Source: Endozoicomonas montiporae CL-33
GTDB taxonomy: Bacteria > Pseudomonadota > Gammaproteobacteria > Pseudomonadales > Endozoicomonadaceae
Assembly: GCF_001583435.1 (NCBI RefSeq)
Contig: NZ_CP013251.1
Span: 1,513,001 to 1,577,000 of the forward strand
DNA length: 64,000 nucleotides
Direction of reading: 5' to 3'
Shown here: one piece after another, positions 8,083 to 16,550 of the stretch
Layout of the letters: each line of letters begins with the position of its first letter
Numbering within the stretch: position 1 is the stretch's first letter
The notes under the pieces: model-generated
The model's database searches: none
Seen by the model: the letters and a program-made list of their open reading frames with translations, nothing else
What the model was told of the DNA's origin: nothing
Translations under genes and position numbers: made by a program

Positions 8083-9465
8083 TCAGAAGAACAAGTGTGC
8101 CATGGCTGCAATGACGGGCAGGGTGACCAGAGTTCTCAGGATAAAGATGATAAACAACTCACCCAGAGTCACGGGTACTTTGCTGCCCAGCAGCAGGGCT
8201 CCGACTTCAGACAGGTAGATCAGCTGGGTCAGAGACAGCGCAGCGATAACAAAACGGGTCATTTCTGTTTCAATGGATGCTGCCAGAATGGAAGGCACAA
8301 ACATATCTGCAAAACCGACCACCATGGTTCTGGAAGCCAGCTCGGCCTCGGGGATCTGCAGCAGTTCCAGCAGTGGAATAAAAGGCATACCCAGATAGTT
8401 AAAGACCGGCGTGTATTCGGCAATGATCAGGGCAACGGTACCAATCGCCATAACAACCGGGAGTACGCCAAACACCATATCGATGGCATTTTTCATGCCT
8501 TCACTGAATACTTTGGCCGGATGGTTCTCGGTCGCGGTGGCTTTCTTGATGGCATTCTCAACACCCCAGCTGATCGCGCCCTGTCCTGCCGGAATTTGTT
8601 CGTCATCGACTTTGAGGGGCTCGCCCGAGAGGTACTGGTCTTTTTTGTTGGACAGCGGTGGCAGTTTCGGAACAATAATCGCTGCTACAACACCGGCCAG
8701 ACACACTGTCAGATAAAAAGCACCAAACATATGTTCCAGACCGACCTGAGCAATCACGACCAGTGAGAAAGTGATCGAAACCATGGAGAACGTTGTACCA
8801 ATAACAGCGGCTTCTCTCTGGGTGTAATGGCTGGTTTCATACTGTTTGCTGGTCATGAGTACGCCTACGCTGCCATCGCCGAGCCAGGAGGCAATACAGT
8901 TGATGGCTGCTCTGCCGGGCAGACCAAATACAGGTCTCATGACTTTGGTCAACAGGGTGCCCAGCAGTTCAAGCAGGCCGAAGTTCATCAGCAGCGGCAA
9001 CAGTAATCCGGCAAACAGAAAGACCGAGAACAGTGTCGGCAACAGGTCAAACAGAACCATACCGCCCGTATCGGCAGACCAGATCGGAGCCGGCCCCATT
9101 TCGAACAGGCTCAGGATAGCAAACACCATACCCAGAACACGGGCCGCGCACCAGGCCGGGCTGACATCAAACAGGCCGGTAAGGAATTCAGAACGGTTTA
9201 TAAAGGCTGGTTTGAAACACTTGGTCGCCAGTGTTGCCAGCGCGGTAAAGATAATAATCAGGGTTATCAGGGGCGCAATGGCTTCGTCAATGCTGCTTTT
9301 CAACGCTGAAGCCAACAGGGCTACAGGAATGGTGAACTGCTCACCAACGCTGACAGGTGTGATGAATAATAAGATACCCAACAGTGAAGGAATAACAAAT
9401 GCCATCCACTGTGCCAGTCCATACGACGGTCTGTTGTTGGTGCTTAAGGCTGTAAACTGCTTCAT
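8083..9465 (-). CDS. YjiH-family membrane protein with nucleoside-recognition (Gate) domains
   Basis: A 460-residue polytopic protein with roughly 10-11 hydrophobic segments. The start is the ATG at 9465, which has TGGAGG seven bases before it; the GTG at 9489 lies upstream of that ribosome site and is rejected. Two Gate-type regions are visible, the first around PGRAAINCIASWLGDGSVGVLM and the second around ASRTMVVGFADMFVPSILAA. YjiH proteins are presumed transporters of unknown substrate. It is a single-gene unit ending at the 8031-8060 terminator. Confidence 0.82.
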   Translation of the reverse strand: MKQFTALSTNNRPSYGLAQWMAFVIPSLLGILLFITPVSVGEQFTIPVALLASALKSSIDEAIAPLITLIIIFTALATLATKCFKPAFINRSEFLTGLFDVSPAWCAARVLGMVFAILSLFEMGPAPIWSADTGGMVLFDLLPTLFSVFLFAGLLLPLLMNFGLLELLGTLLTKVMRPVFGLPGRAAINCIASWLGDGSVGVLMTSKQYETSHYTQREAAVIGTTFSMVSITFSLVVIAQVGLEHMFGAFYLTVCLAGVVAAIIVPKLPPLSNKKDQYLSGEPLKVDDEQIPAGQGAISWGVENAIKKATATENHPAKVFSEGMKNAIDMVFGVLPVVMAIGTVALIIAEYTPVFNYLGMPFIPLLELLQIPEAELASRTMVVGFADMFVPSILAASIETEMTRFVIAALSLTQLIYLSEVGALLLGSKVPVTLGELFIIFILRTLVTLPVIAAMAHLFF

Positions 9466-9771
9466 AACGAGCCTCCATTCCCCGGTCACTTCGATTTGAT
9501 GAAGGATTCACACCTTCACTGCCATTAAGATCCGATCCATTTCGGATGCTTTTCTGATCATGTGGGACGATTATGCAATAAAGTTAGAATTATATGCAAA
9601 TAATTATTCTCAAGCTGTGAATAATAATTCCATATTTGGCGACTAAATGTACTATTTGGACAATTGTGTGTTTTTGTAATGAGTTTTTACAGCTTATGTT
9701 TTTGGGGATTGAAGGGTTTTTGTGTGGAGGTTCAGGATATTGCATATTTATGCAACATCCTGAATGAGGGG
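9466..9771. other. intergenic region with a long hairpin (9731-9764)
   Basis: This 306-bp AT-rich stretch holds the YjiH leader and the 3' side of the GNAT gene. TTCAGGAT (9731-9738) pairs with ATCCTGAA (9757-9764), and inside it TTGCAT pairs with ATGCAA. No U-run follows on the - strand, so it is either a weak terminator of the GNAT/rsgA transcript or a processing signal. I see no coding region. Confidence 0.45.
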
Positions 9772-10350
9772 TCAGGCGTTTATGCCATAATGGACGCGAT
9801 CGTCCAGTCCGCCTTTGTAGGGGTAGAAGTTGGTTTGATGACCTTCCTTGGTCATGCCAATTTTCTGCATCACTCTTTCCGAACCTTTGTTGCTGGCGTA
9901 GCAGTCAGCAACAATTTTGTGCGCCCCCAGTTCTTCAAAGCCATAGCGGAGTAATAAACGACTGACGCGGGTTGCCAGTCCTTTACCCCAGCTCTGACGA
10001 GGCAGTTGATAGCCGACTTCATACACACCGGGAATCATACCCATGGGCAGAATGGCGGCCATTCCGGCAAAGGCTCCGGTTTGGGCATCCCGAATGATCA
10101 GGGTAGTCATGGGCTCGCTTTGTTCTGTTATGGCTTTTTCATTATGTTCTGCCATTGGGTTGAAATAGTCGCGCAAGAATTGCTCGGGTGCAGGGGCGAA
10201 CCAGAGAAATTCCGTGACTTCTTCGTCCTGAAGCATGGCGACCAGATCGTCAATGTCTGCCTTGCTTATCAGAGATAATTGATAGCTGTCATCCAGTGGC
10301 AGAGGTGTCCCCTGAAGCAGTTGTTGTTTCATGTTTTTCATATCTTTCAT
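9772..10350 (-). CDS. GNAT N-acetyltransferase, RimJ/RimL type
   Basis: A 192-residue Acetyltransf_3-type protein. The acetyl-CoA loop is the QSWGKGLATRVSRLL segment near residue 126, followed by the typical LGAHKIVADCYASNKGSERVMQKIGM strand-helix pair. Its start overlaps the rsgA stop (ATGA), so it is translated from the rsgA mRNA. Members acetylate protein N-termini, small amines or antibiotics; the substrate here is unknown. Confidence 0.85.
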   Translation of the reverse strand: MKDMKNMKQQLLQGTPLPLDDSYQLSLISKADIDDLVAMLQDEEVTEFLWFAPAPEQFLRDYFNPMAEHNEKAITEQSEPMTTLIIRDAQTGAFAGMAAILPMGMIPGVYEVGYQLPRQSWGKGLATRVSRLLLRYGFEELGAHKIVADCYASNKGSERVMQKIGMTKEGHQTNFYPYKGGLDDRVHYGINA

Positions 10351-11426
10351 CCTTTTTTCCTGCGGCGGGACTCATTCTGGACACTTTGGTACAGTCGGCT
10401 CAGGGACTTATCCCTGGCTCGTTTTTCTGCCAATGTGGCAGCATTCATTGCCTGTTCCCGCATCAGCTTGCGGTAGTTGTTCAGGCGCCTTGGCTCCAGC
10501 TGTCCGTCGTCTATTGCCTGTTCAATGGCGCATCCGGGCTCACCGTTATGCTGGCAATCGCTGAACTGACATTGTTGAGTCAGTCGCTGAATGTCGGCAA
10601 AGGTTTCTTCTACGCCCTGTTCACAATCTGCCAGTTGCAACTCACGCATTCCGGGTGTGTCAAGCAGCAGGCTGCCCGATGACATAGGGTGCAGGGAGCG
10701 TGCTGTCGTGGTGTGACGGCCTTTACTATCGTCTTCACGAATGTTTCCCGTTGTCTGGCTCTGACGATGTAACAGGGTATTCACCAGGGTGGATTTTCCG
10801 ACCCCGGAAGAACCCAGAAACGCAATGGTTTTACCCATTGAGCACCAGCTGTCCAGAGCCTTGACGCTGTGGGTATCCAGGGCGTTCACCGGCTCGACCA
10901 TCAGCATGGCGTCCATGGATCGCACCTGCTGAAGGTAACTCTGCGGGTCTTCACACAGGTCGGCTTTGGTGAGCACCACCACTGGCTCTGCACCGGCTTC
11001 ATGAACCAGTGCCAGAAAACGTTCAATGCGATTGAGGTTAAAGTCATGGTTCATTGAGCTGACGATAAACACCGTATCAACATTGGCCGCGATGCACTGG
11101 CTGTTGACCTTGCCGCCAGCGGCTTTACGGGAAAACAGTGATTGCCGGTCAAGCAGACGGCTAAAGCGATTCTCTCGATTGATCAGCAGCCAGTCGCCCA
11201 CAGTTATTCCTGTCATATCGGGAAGAACCGGTAATGAAAGGCGTTCGTCTTCTGTCTGAATAACGATCACAGAGCGATGCTGTTCAACCACGCGGGCAGG
11301 GATCGCATCATCCCACTCGTCAAGGGTTAGTTGTTGTTGGAAAAAAGGCTTCCAGCCCAGTTCGTGCAGGGACAGGTTTACGCTGGCGTTTTCGCTTGCG
11401 GTTTGATTTGAATAGGTCATAGCCAC
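10347..11426 (-). CDS. rsgA: ribosome small subunit-dependent GTPase RsgA
   Basis: A 359-residue circularly permuted GTPase. The order is an OB-fold N-terminus (about residues 40-100), then G4 (VVLTKAD), G1 (GSSGVGKST) and G3 (LLDTPGM). A C-terminal zinc-binding region follows, with CQFSDCQHNGEPGC. RsgA tests the decoding centre during late 30S maturation. The length matches the family. It is followed by a 4-bp-overlapping GNAT gene, and the pair looks like an operon. Confidence 0.95.
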   Translation of the reverse strand: MAMTYSNQTASENASVNLSLHELGWKPFFQQQLTLDEWDDAIPARVVEQHRSVIVIQTEDERLSLPVLPDMTGITVGDWLLINRENRFSRLLDRQSLFSRKAAGGKVNSQCIAANVDTVFIVSSMNHDFNLNRIERFLALVHEAGAEPVVVLTKADLCEDPQSYLQQVRSMDAMLMVEPVNALDTHSVKALDSWCSMGKTIAFLGSSGVGKSTLVNTLLHRQSQTTGNIREDDSKGRHTTTARSLHPMSSGSLLLDTPGMRELQLADCEQGVEETFADIQRLTQQCQFSDCQHNGEPGCAIEQAIDDGQLEPRRLNNYRKLMREQAMNAATLAEKRARDKSLSRLYQSVQNESRRRKKG

Positions 11427-11733
11427 CCCGGACGTAAAAAAGGGTCTTACGTCGAGTAAAAGTCATTTTTCAGGGGCGTGCAGATTCGCCCCGGTTTGAA
11501 TACCGGGCAGAAGGGAGTGCGTGTTGAGTTGTAACGGTTAAAGTAAAAAGGTTGCAGTTACAACGTTACAGGCAGTTGTCCCGGTGGGTGATGACTACAA
11601 TCATGAATATCCTCCAGCATTATGCTTGTTGTGTTGATGAAAACGACAATGTAACGGGATGCTGGCGGGGTGTATATAGGTTTTTGTTCATAGGCATGTT
11701 GTATACCTTACCCCCGCTCAGTTTGATTGCTTT
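11427..11733. other. intergenic region with GTTGTAAC inverted repeat
   Basis: About 300 bp upstream of rsgA. GTTGTAAC (11528-11535) and GTTACAAC (11557-11564) are perfect inverted repeats 21 nt apart, close to where an rsgA promoter might lie. An open frame at 11591-11743 (+) would encode a 50-residue protein with one hydrophobic segment, but it lacks a proper ribosome site and I do not call it. Confidence 0.35.
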
Positions 11734-12087
11734 TTATTTTTGATGTGTATCTTCCGGTTTAAACACTACATTCTGGTAGAGTTGGGAAGGCTCTTCTTCT
11801 TCTGCTGGGTGGTTCGCACTATCTGCTTTTCGGCGTGGAGGTGCATCGTAGTTATTTGTGCCTCCTTCGCGAACGGATGTTTTCTTCTGTTTCACGGATT
11901 TCCTTCCGCTGCTTCTTTTCTCTTCACTTGAAGGCTTCTCTGCGGCTTTGGGTTGATCATATGAGGTGGTCTGGTTAGATCGGTTCATTGTCATGTAGTC
12001 AGAGTTGTCTGATGCCGGTTCTATTTGAAATACAGGTTGTGTATTTTCATAGTGCTGTTTCTGCGTTAATTGGGGTGAGGCTAATGG
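11734..12087 (-). pseudogene. C-terminal tyrosine-motif tail after in-frame TGA (same gene as 12088-12957)
   Basis: In the same frame as the upstream ORF, with no intervening indel: 117 codons after TGA ending at a TAA. All tyrosines in the tail sit in motifs known as SH2-domain ligands: HYENT and LYQNV (YxN, Grb2-type), DYMTM (YxxM, PI3K p85-type), SYDQP and NYDAP (YDxP, Crk-type). With YVDM before the stop there are two of each class. Acidic residues precede several (EEEEPSQLY). An ATG at 11994 is the only internal start and has no ribosome site. The stop context is TGA followed by C, which is comparatively leaky, so readthrough, a recent nonsense mutation or a sequencing error are all possible. 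Confidence 0.6.
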
Positions 12088-12957
12088 TCACGCTTGAAAA
12101 AATTTGCCTGATAGGGTTCCCGGTGACATGTCCACGTAAGTGTTTTGTTCTGTTTGAGATTCCGAATTAAACCTCGGCTTTCCTGTCAAGACTGTCCTGG
12201 ACTCTCCCGGGTCAGAAGTGGTTCGGGTGTTTTCAGATTCACCTTCTAGTCTAAGTAGTAAGTCTGTTCTGGTTAAACCACCCCTTGCGTCAGTGTACTC
12301 AGGAGATCTGATCCTTATTCCCAAAATATTAAAGTGTTCTGGGTTGGTTGGGCTCCTGACATAAACAAACTGAATATCCCAATCTTGCGTGACGGAAAAT
12401 AAAACATCAGTGAATGTTTGTGGAGCCTTTAATAATGCAATGTGTTGGGCAAGAGAGCTGGCATTGACCACTTTGTAGCCTGGTCGAAGCAGGTCGAACA
12501 GTAACTCAAAAATAGTTATAGAATGGTGGCTTGCAGAAATGTAAGTATTGATGTTCTCGGAAGTACCATAGTCGGTGTAATATCGACTTTCATCAGCAGC
12601 ATATGGTTGGAAAGACAGATTTATCTGATCCCAGACCTCGAACGCTATTAAATGATTCAGTTGTTTTAAACTGGGTCTATGAGTAGCTTGGTCATCCTTT
12701 TTTCGGCTGCTACTTTTGCGAAAGGATTTCCTCCATTTTCCTCCCTGAGAGTCTTCTGCCTTCTTTTCTCTGGTAACAGGGATCGATAGAACTTTGCTGT
12801 ATTGCTGAATATTACCATCTTCCGGGTGTTCAAGTCTGGTTATGATAAAAGAATGATCCTGCCCTCCCGGGTTGTGTACAAATGAATAGAAGCGAAGCTG
12901 TGATAGTGAAAGAGTAGGTAGATTCTCGCCTTCCTCTACTATACGGTATATCTTCAA
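12088..12957 (-). CDS. effector-like protein, N-terminal part up to in-frame TGA
   Basis: A 289-residue soluble protein with no signal peptide or membrane segment and no family I recognise. A basic stretch (RKSFRKSSSRKK) lies near residue 80, and a predicted alpha/beta region follows (about 105-225). Residues 225-289 are Ser/Thr/Glu-rich and look disordered. The final segment holds a tyrosine motif NTYVDMSP. The frame stops at TGA (12088-12090) but stays open for 117 more codons to 11734. Those codons have the same low-complexity character and carry five more tyrosine motifs. The two parts are almost certainly one gene. Isolated position and AT-rich leader fit a horizontally acquired effector gene. 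Confidence 0.65.
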   Translation of the reverse strand: MKIYRIVEEGENLPTLSLSQLRFYSFVHNPGGQDHSFIITRLEHPEDGNIQQYSKVLSIPVTREKKAEDSQGGKWRKSFRKSSSRKKDDQATHRPSLKQLNHLIAFEVWDQINLSFQPYAADESRYYTDYGTSENINTYISASHHSITIFELLFDLLRPGYKVVNASSLAQHIALLKAPQTFTDVLFSVTQDWDIQFVYVRSPTNPEHFNILGIRIRSPEYTDARGGLTRTDLLLRLEGESENTRTTSDPGESRTVLTGKPRFNSESQTEQNTYVDMSPGTLSGKFFQA

Positions 12958-13424
12958 ATGGTATTGAATATTGGCAAAACTATAGCCAGTACTGATAACA
13001 CTATTAGTGCAGTGATAATCAGAACCTTTAAATGCTTTAACATCTTTTCTTCTTCTTATTTTTGGGACCTATAGGCATAGTTCACGGAAAGGAGAAATCA
13101 AGGTATTTTCATTAGAGAATAAAAAGCGTTATAGAAAGAGGCGGGTCTACGTGTCTGCAAAATAAACAAAAGCCCCAAAAATGGGGCCAATGTCATACGC
13201 TGAAAAGTGAAGCTTTCCAAGCTTGGTTATCACATTGTTGCGCTCCCGCAACTCGTGAGTTCTGTCACTGCCTGCTGATGCATCTGGATCGTTTAATACG
13301 TTGCGCGACTGCTGCGCCTGTGTGCATCCGACCTCGTGACAGGTTCTAATTTACGGATTTTGCGGCACCAAATCCTTGATGTTGATCAAATCTTGCTCGT
13401 TCGAATCTGTGTCAAAATGGTGCG
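12958..13424. other. non-coding region between effector-like gene and SRPBCC gene
   Basis: About 470 bp. The right two thirds is GC-balanced and contains the terminator at 13172-13187. The left part is AT-rich and probably carries the promoter of the effector-like gene. I found no ORF with a ribosome site. A GTTCGAATC string near 13400 resembles a tRNA T-loop, but no cloverleaf can be built around it. Confidence 0.4.
13172..13187 (-). terminator. rho-independent terminator of the SRPBCC transcript
   Basis: On the - strand GCCCC, ATTTTT and GGGGC form a short GC stem followed by TTTTGTTTATTT. It lies 240 bp after the SRPBCC stop, the only upstream - strand gene pair. Confidence 0.65.
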
Positions 13425-13927
13425 TTATGTGTTTTTGTCCGATCCGGTTTTAAACGCTTTATTGGTGGGAATGCCGGTTTCGTAATAGCCCTTCATGTTT
13501 TTCGCAATTCTGGCAACAGTGCTTCGAATAATCAGGTTCATGAATGCCTTGTCCATCAATCGGGCAATAACGCCTCCCTTCATGGTGTAATCCATGGTCA
13601 TGGTCAGGCGGGTGGTCTGGCCTTCAGGCTCAATCCGGTAAACAAAACTGGCTTCGCTAAACGGTTTTGGTGCGCCTTGGTCGCCTTTGTGCAGCCTTAT
13701 GGTAAATCCCTGTAACTCCTGCCACTGGGTAACGGTTTCATCCATATGACTGCCATTACTGAGAAATACCCGACGACTGGTGCCAATACCCTGTTTCGGG
13801 CCTTCATGCATTTCACAGCCGGTCAGGTCAGGCACGTAATTGGGCGCCTGACTGTAGTCCTGCAAATCGCCCAGGTTTGTTCAAGAGGAAGGTTAATAAT
13901 CAGCTGGTGTGAAGCTTTTGAACTCAT
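13425..13927 (-). pseudogene. SRPBCC-family protein, frameshifted near its N-terminus
   Basis: The frame 13425-13865 encodes a typical SRPBCC (START-like) fold, 146 residues beginning QDYSQAPNYVPDL. Its only start would be a TTG. In another frame, the ATG at 13927 (GGGAGAC ribosome site) gives MSSKASHQLIINLPLEQTWA, the expected first strand of the same domain. The two join if one base is restored around 13866-13875. It is therefore a gene with a one-base deletion or a sequencing error. Members bind hydrophobic ligands. It precedes no other gene on its strand and follows an SDR, so a steroid-binding role is only a guess. Confidence 0.7.
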
Positions 13928-13965
13928 GGCTGTAAACGTCTCCCTGTTAGATTCTCTTATGGCGC

Positions 13966-14742
13966 TCAATTATCCGCAGTAGCCGCTTCAAGGAAAGCAG
14001 GTTTTTCACCACCGCCGTGGACGGTTATTTCTGAACCGCTGACGTACGAAGCCAGTCCGGAAGCCAGATAAAGGCAGGTGTCGCCTATATCGGAAGGTTG
14101 TGCCAGCCTTTGCAGAGGGACGGTTCTGGCGACACTGGCGATGCCTTGATCATCACCATAATGCAGGTGCGACTGTTCGGTCTGGATCATACCGGCAATC
14201 ACTGCATTGACGCGTACTGCCGGAGCCCATTCTACGGCGAGTGACTGAGTCAGGTTAACCAGCCCGGCTTTGGCGGCACCGTAGGCCGCAGTGCCGGGTG
14301 AGGGACGTTTGGCACTGACACTGCAGATATTGATAATGCTGCCACCCTGTTCCTGCTGTTGCATGACCCGGTTTGCCAGCTGACAAAGGTTCAGCGGAGC
14401 GATCAGGTTCAGGCGCAGAATGGATTCGGAAAAACGTGGTGATACTGTAGCGGCATCCGCAAAGGGTGCACCACCGGCATTATTAATCATCACATCAAGA
14501 CGACCAAAGCGTTCAACGGTGGCATCAACCAGTTGTTGTGCCTGCTCAATGTCGCGTACGTCACAGGGAATAAAAAAAGCTTCCCGGCCATTGGCAGCCG
14601 GGAGTTGTTCCGGCTCTGTGCGACCACAGATCACCACGTCAGCACCCTGCTGGAGGAAGCACTCACTGATGCCTTTACCTGCACCTTTACCACCACCAGT
14701 GACGATGACAACCTGACCAGTAAAATCCAACGGGTTTTGCAT
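13966..14742 (-). CDS. short-chain dehydrogenase, steroid cluster
   Basis: A 258-residue classical SDR. TGGGKGAGKG binds the cofactor, NNAG lies near residue 89, and catalytic Ser and Y-x-x-x-K are in ICSVSAKRPSPGTAAYGAAK. The C-terminus VSGSEITVHGGGEKPAFLEA resembles actinobacterial SDRs from cholesterol clusters (Rv3548c/Rv3549c group). It is divergent from the hsaD-like operon and upstream of the frameshifted SRPBCC gene on the same strand. A hydroxysteroid or hydroxyacyl-CoA substrate is inferred from context. Confidence 0.82.
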   Translation of the reverse strand: MQNPLDFTGQVVIVTGGGKGAGKGISECFLQQGADVVICGRTEPEQLPAANGREAFFIPCDVRDIEQAQQLVDATVERFGRLDVMINNAGGAPFADAATVSPRFSESILRLNLIAPLNLCQLANRVMQQQEQGGSIINICSVSAKRPSPGTAAYGAAKAGLVNLTQSLAVEWAPAVRVNAVIAGMIQTEQSHLHYGDDQGIASVARTVPLQRLAQPSDIGDTCLYLASGLASYVSGSEITVHGGGEKPAFLEAATADN

Positions 14743-14915
14743 GCTTTTATTCTTCTGTGGTGATTGATTCTGTGGCGAATCTTACCCATTGAGCCAGCAA
14801 GAGTATTAGTCCGTTTAAACGATGATGGTGTGTCCCTGCATTGAAAGAATCGCCGGATGCGATGAATAAATGAATATGACAGCCCGTTGGCTGTTTTCTG
14901 GTCAGGAGGTTAGGG

Positions 14916-15737
14916 ATGAGTGTAATACCCGAGCACAGCTATGTTCGACTGGATGATGATGTCACCCTGCATTATCTGGATGCCGGGGAAGGCGAAGCGG
15001 TTCTGTTCATTCACGGCTCGGGACCGGGAGCCAGTGGACACAGTAATTTCAAGCTCAATTATCCAATTTTTCAGGCTGCCGGTTACCGGGTCGTTGTGCC
15101 TGACCTGCCCGGCTATGGTCGAAGCAGCAAGCCTGAAACCGATTATGCTCTGGACTTTTTTGTTGAAGCCATGAGAGAGCTGGTGGATCACCTTGGTATC
15201 AGCAAAGTAACACTGGTGGGTAATTCTCTGGGTGGCGCTATTGCCATCAAACTGGCACTGGATTATCCGAAGCTGGTGACACGTTTGATTCTTATGGCAC
15301 CTGGCGGGCTGATGAAAAAGGAACGTTATTATCAGGAGATGGAAGGCATTCAGAAAATGGCTGCGGCATTTGCCGGTGATGAACTGAATGAGCCGGAAGG
15401 TATGCGTCGTTTATTAAGCCTGCAGATCTACGACGCCACCGGCCTGACTGAAGAAGTGGTGCTGGAACGGGTGGCTGTCGTCAAAGAGCAGCCTGAATGT
15501 GTGCTGTCCACCATGAGTGTGCCAAAGCTCACCAAGCGCCTGAAAGAACTGCAATGCCCGATTCTTGGTTTCTGGGGTATGAACGACAAGTTTTGTCCGG
15601 CCCATGGTGCCCAGACCATGATGGAGGAGTGCCGCAACATTCGTTTTACCCTGCTCAGCGAGTGCGGACACTGGGTCATGATGGAGCATCAGGAACTGTT
15701 TAACCGTCAGTGTCTGGAATTTCTGGAAGACCGCTGA
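14916..15737 (+). CDS. hsaD: meta-cleavage product hydrolase (HsaD/TesD type)
   Basis: A 273-residue alpha/beta hydrolase with the oxyanion motif HGSGPGASG. The triad is Ser104 (GNSLGGA), Asp224 (GMNDKF) and His252 (ECGHWV). This pattern is that of C-C bond hydrolases acting on extradiol cleavage products. With the next three genes forming the complete lower meta pathway, it most likely hydrolyses the ring-cleaved secosteroid 4,9-DSHA to HIP and 2-hydroxyhexa-2,4-dienoate. The start follows GGAGGT. The extradiol dioxygenase that would make the substrate is not in this window. Confidence 0.88.
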   Translation: MSVIPEHSYVRLDDDVTLHYLDAGEGEAVLFIHGSGPGASGHSNFKLNYPIFQAAGYRVVVPDLPGYGRSSKPETDYALDFFVEAMRELVDHLGISKVTLVGNSLGGAIAIKLALDYPKLVTRLILMAPGGLMKKERYYQEMEGIQKMAAAFAGDELNEPEGMRRLLSLQIYDATGLTEEVVLERVAVVKEQPECVLSTMSVPKLTKRLKELQCPILGFWGMNDKFCPAHGAQTMMEECRNIRFTLLSECGHWVMMEHQELFNRQCLEFLEDR

Positions 15738-15748
15738 AAGGACGAGGA

Positions 15749-16540
15749 ATGAATAATAAGAAAAGAGAGCAGTACGGTGATGAGCTGTACGAAGCCCTGA
15801 CGTCTGGTCAGACCATCCAGCCTCTTACTGCGCGGGATAGCGAACTGTCTATAGAAGACGCCTACCACATATCCCTGCATATGGTGCAACGTCGTGTTGC
15901 CGATGGTGACAGGATCGTTGGGAAAAAGATTGGTGTCACCTCCAAAGCAGTGCAGGACATGCTGAATGTGCATCAGCCAGATTTTGGTTTCATCACGGAC
16001 AACATGTGGTTTCAAGACGGTGAAACCATTTCTGTGGCAGACAATAAGCTGATTCAGCCAAGGGCCGAAGGTGAGATTGCCTTCCGGCTGAAGCAGGATC
16101 TGGTTGGTCCGGGAGTCACTGAACAGGATGTACTGGAAGCCACTGATGTGGTGATGCCCTGTTTCGAGATTGTTGATTCCCGTATCCACAACTGGCAGAT
16201 CAAAATTCAGGATACTGTCGCAGACAATGCTTCCTGCGGAGTCTTTGTACTGGGCAAACAGGCAGTAGACCCGAACCAGCTGGATTTGCCCAATCTCCAG
16301 ATGAAAGTGTTCAAAAATGGTGAATTGATCAGCGAAGGCATGGGGTCTGCGGTACAGGGCAATCCCCTGACCGCGGTTGCCTGGCTGGCCAACACGCTCG
16401 GCGAGTTTGGTATTCCGTTCAGGGCAGGGGAAGTGATTCTGTCCGGCTCGCTGGTACCTCTGGAGCCGGTACAGCCAGGGGATGAAATGTCGCTGGAGAT
16501 TGAAGGGCTGGGAACGGCGTCTGTCGTGTTTGGACAATAG
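15749..16540 (+). CDS. hsaE: 2-hydroxyhexa-2,4-dienoate hydratase (HsaE/TesE type)
   Basis: A 263-residue member of the 2-keto-4-pentenoate hydratase family. The start is the ATG at 15749, preceded by GAGGA, 11 bp after the hydrolase stop. Family features visible are [11 protein letters not shown], the acidic RAEGEIAF and CFEIVDSRI metal-binding segments, and the closing [13 protein letters not shown]. It hydrates the dienoate released by HsaD to 4-hydroxy-2-oxohexanoate. Confidence 0.9.
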   Translation: MNNKKREQYGDELYEALTSGQTIQPLTARDSELSIEDAYHISLHMVQRRVADGDRIVGKKIGVTSKAVQDMLNVHQPDFGFITDNMWFQDGETISVADNKLIQPRAEGEIAFRLKQDLVGPGVTEQDVLEATDVVMPCFEIVDSRIHNWQIKIQDTVADNASCGVFVLGKQAVDPNQLDLPNLQMKVFKNGELISEGMGSAVQGNPLTAVAWLANTLGEFGIPFRAGEVILSGSLVPLEPVQPGDEMSLEIEGLGTASVVFGQ

Positions 16541-16550
16541 GGATTGATCC

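Noticed and set aside
9664..9954. + strand ORF of 96 residues
   Set aside because: It overlaps the GNAT gene in antisense, is hydrophobic by chance and has no ribosome site.
11591..11743. Small membrane protein ORF of 50 residues
   Set aside because: No properly spaced ribosome site, no neighbours in an operon, and it partly overlaps the 3' end of the tyrosine-motif gene.
13380..13424. tRNA T-loop-like GTTCGAATC
   Set aside because: No acceptor or anticodon stems can be formed around it.
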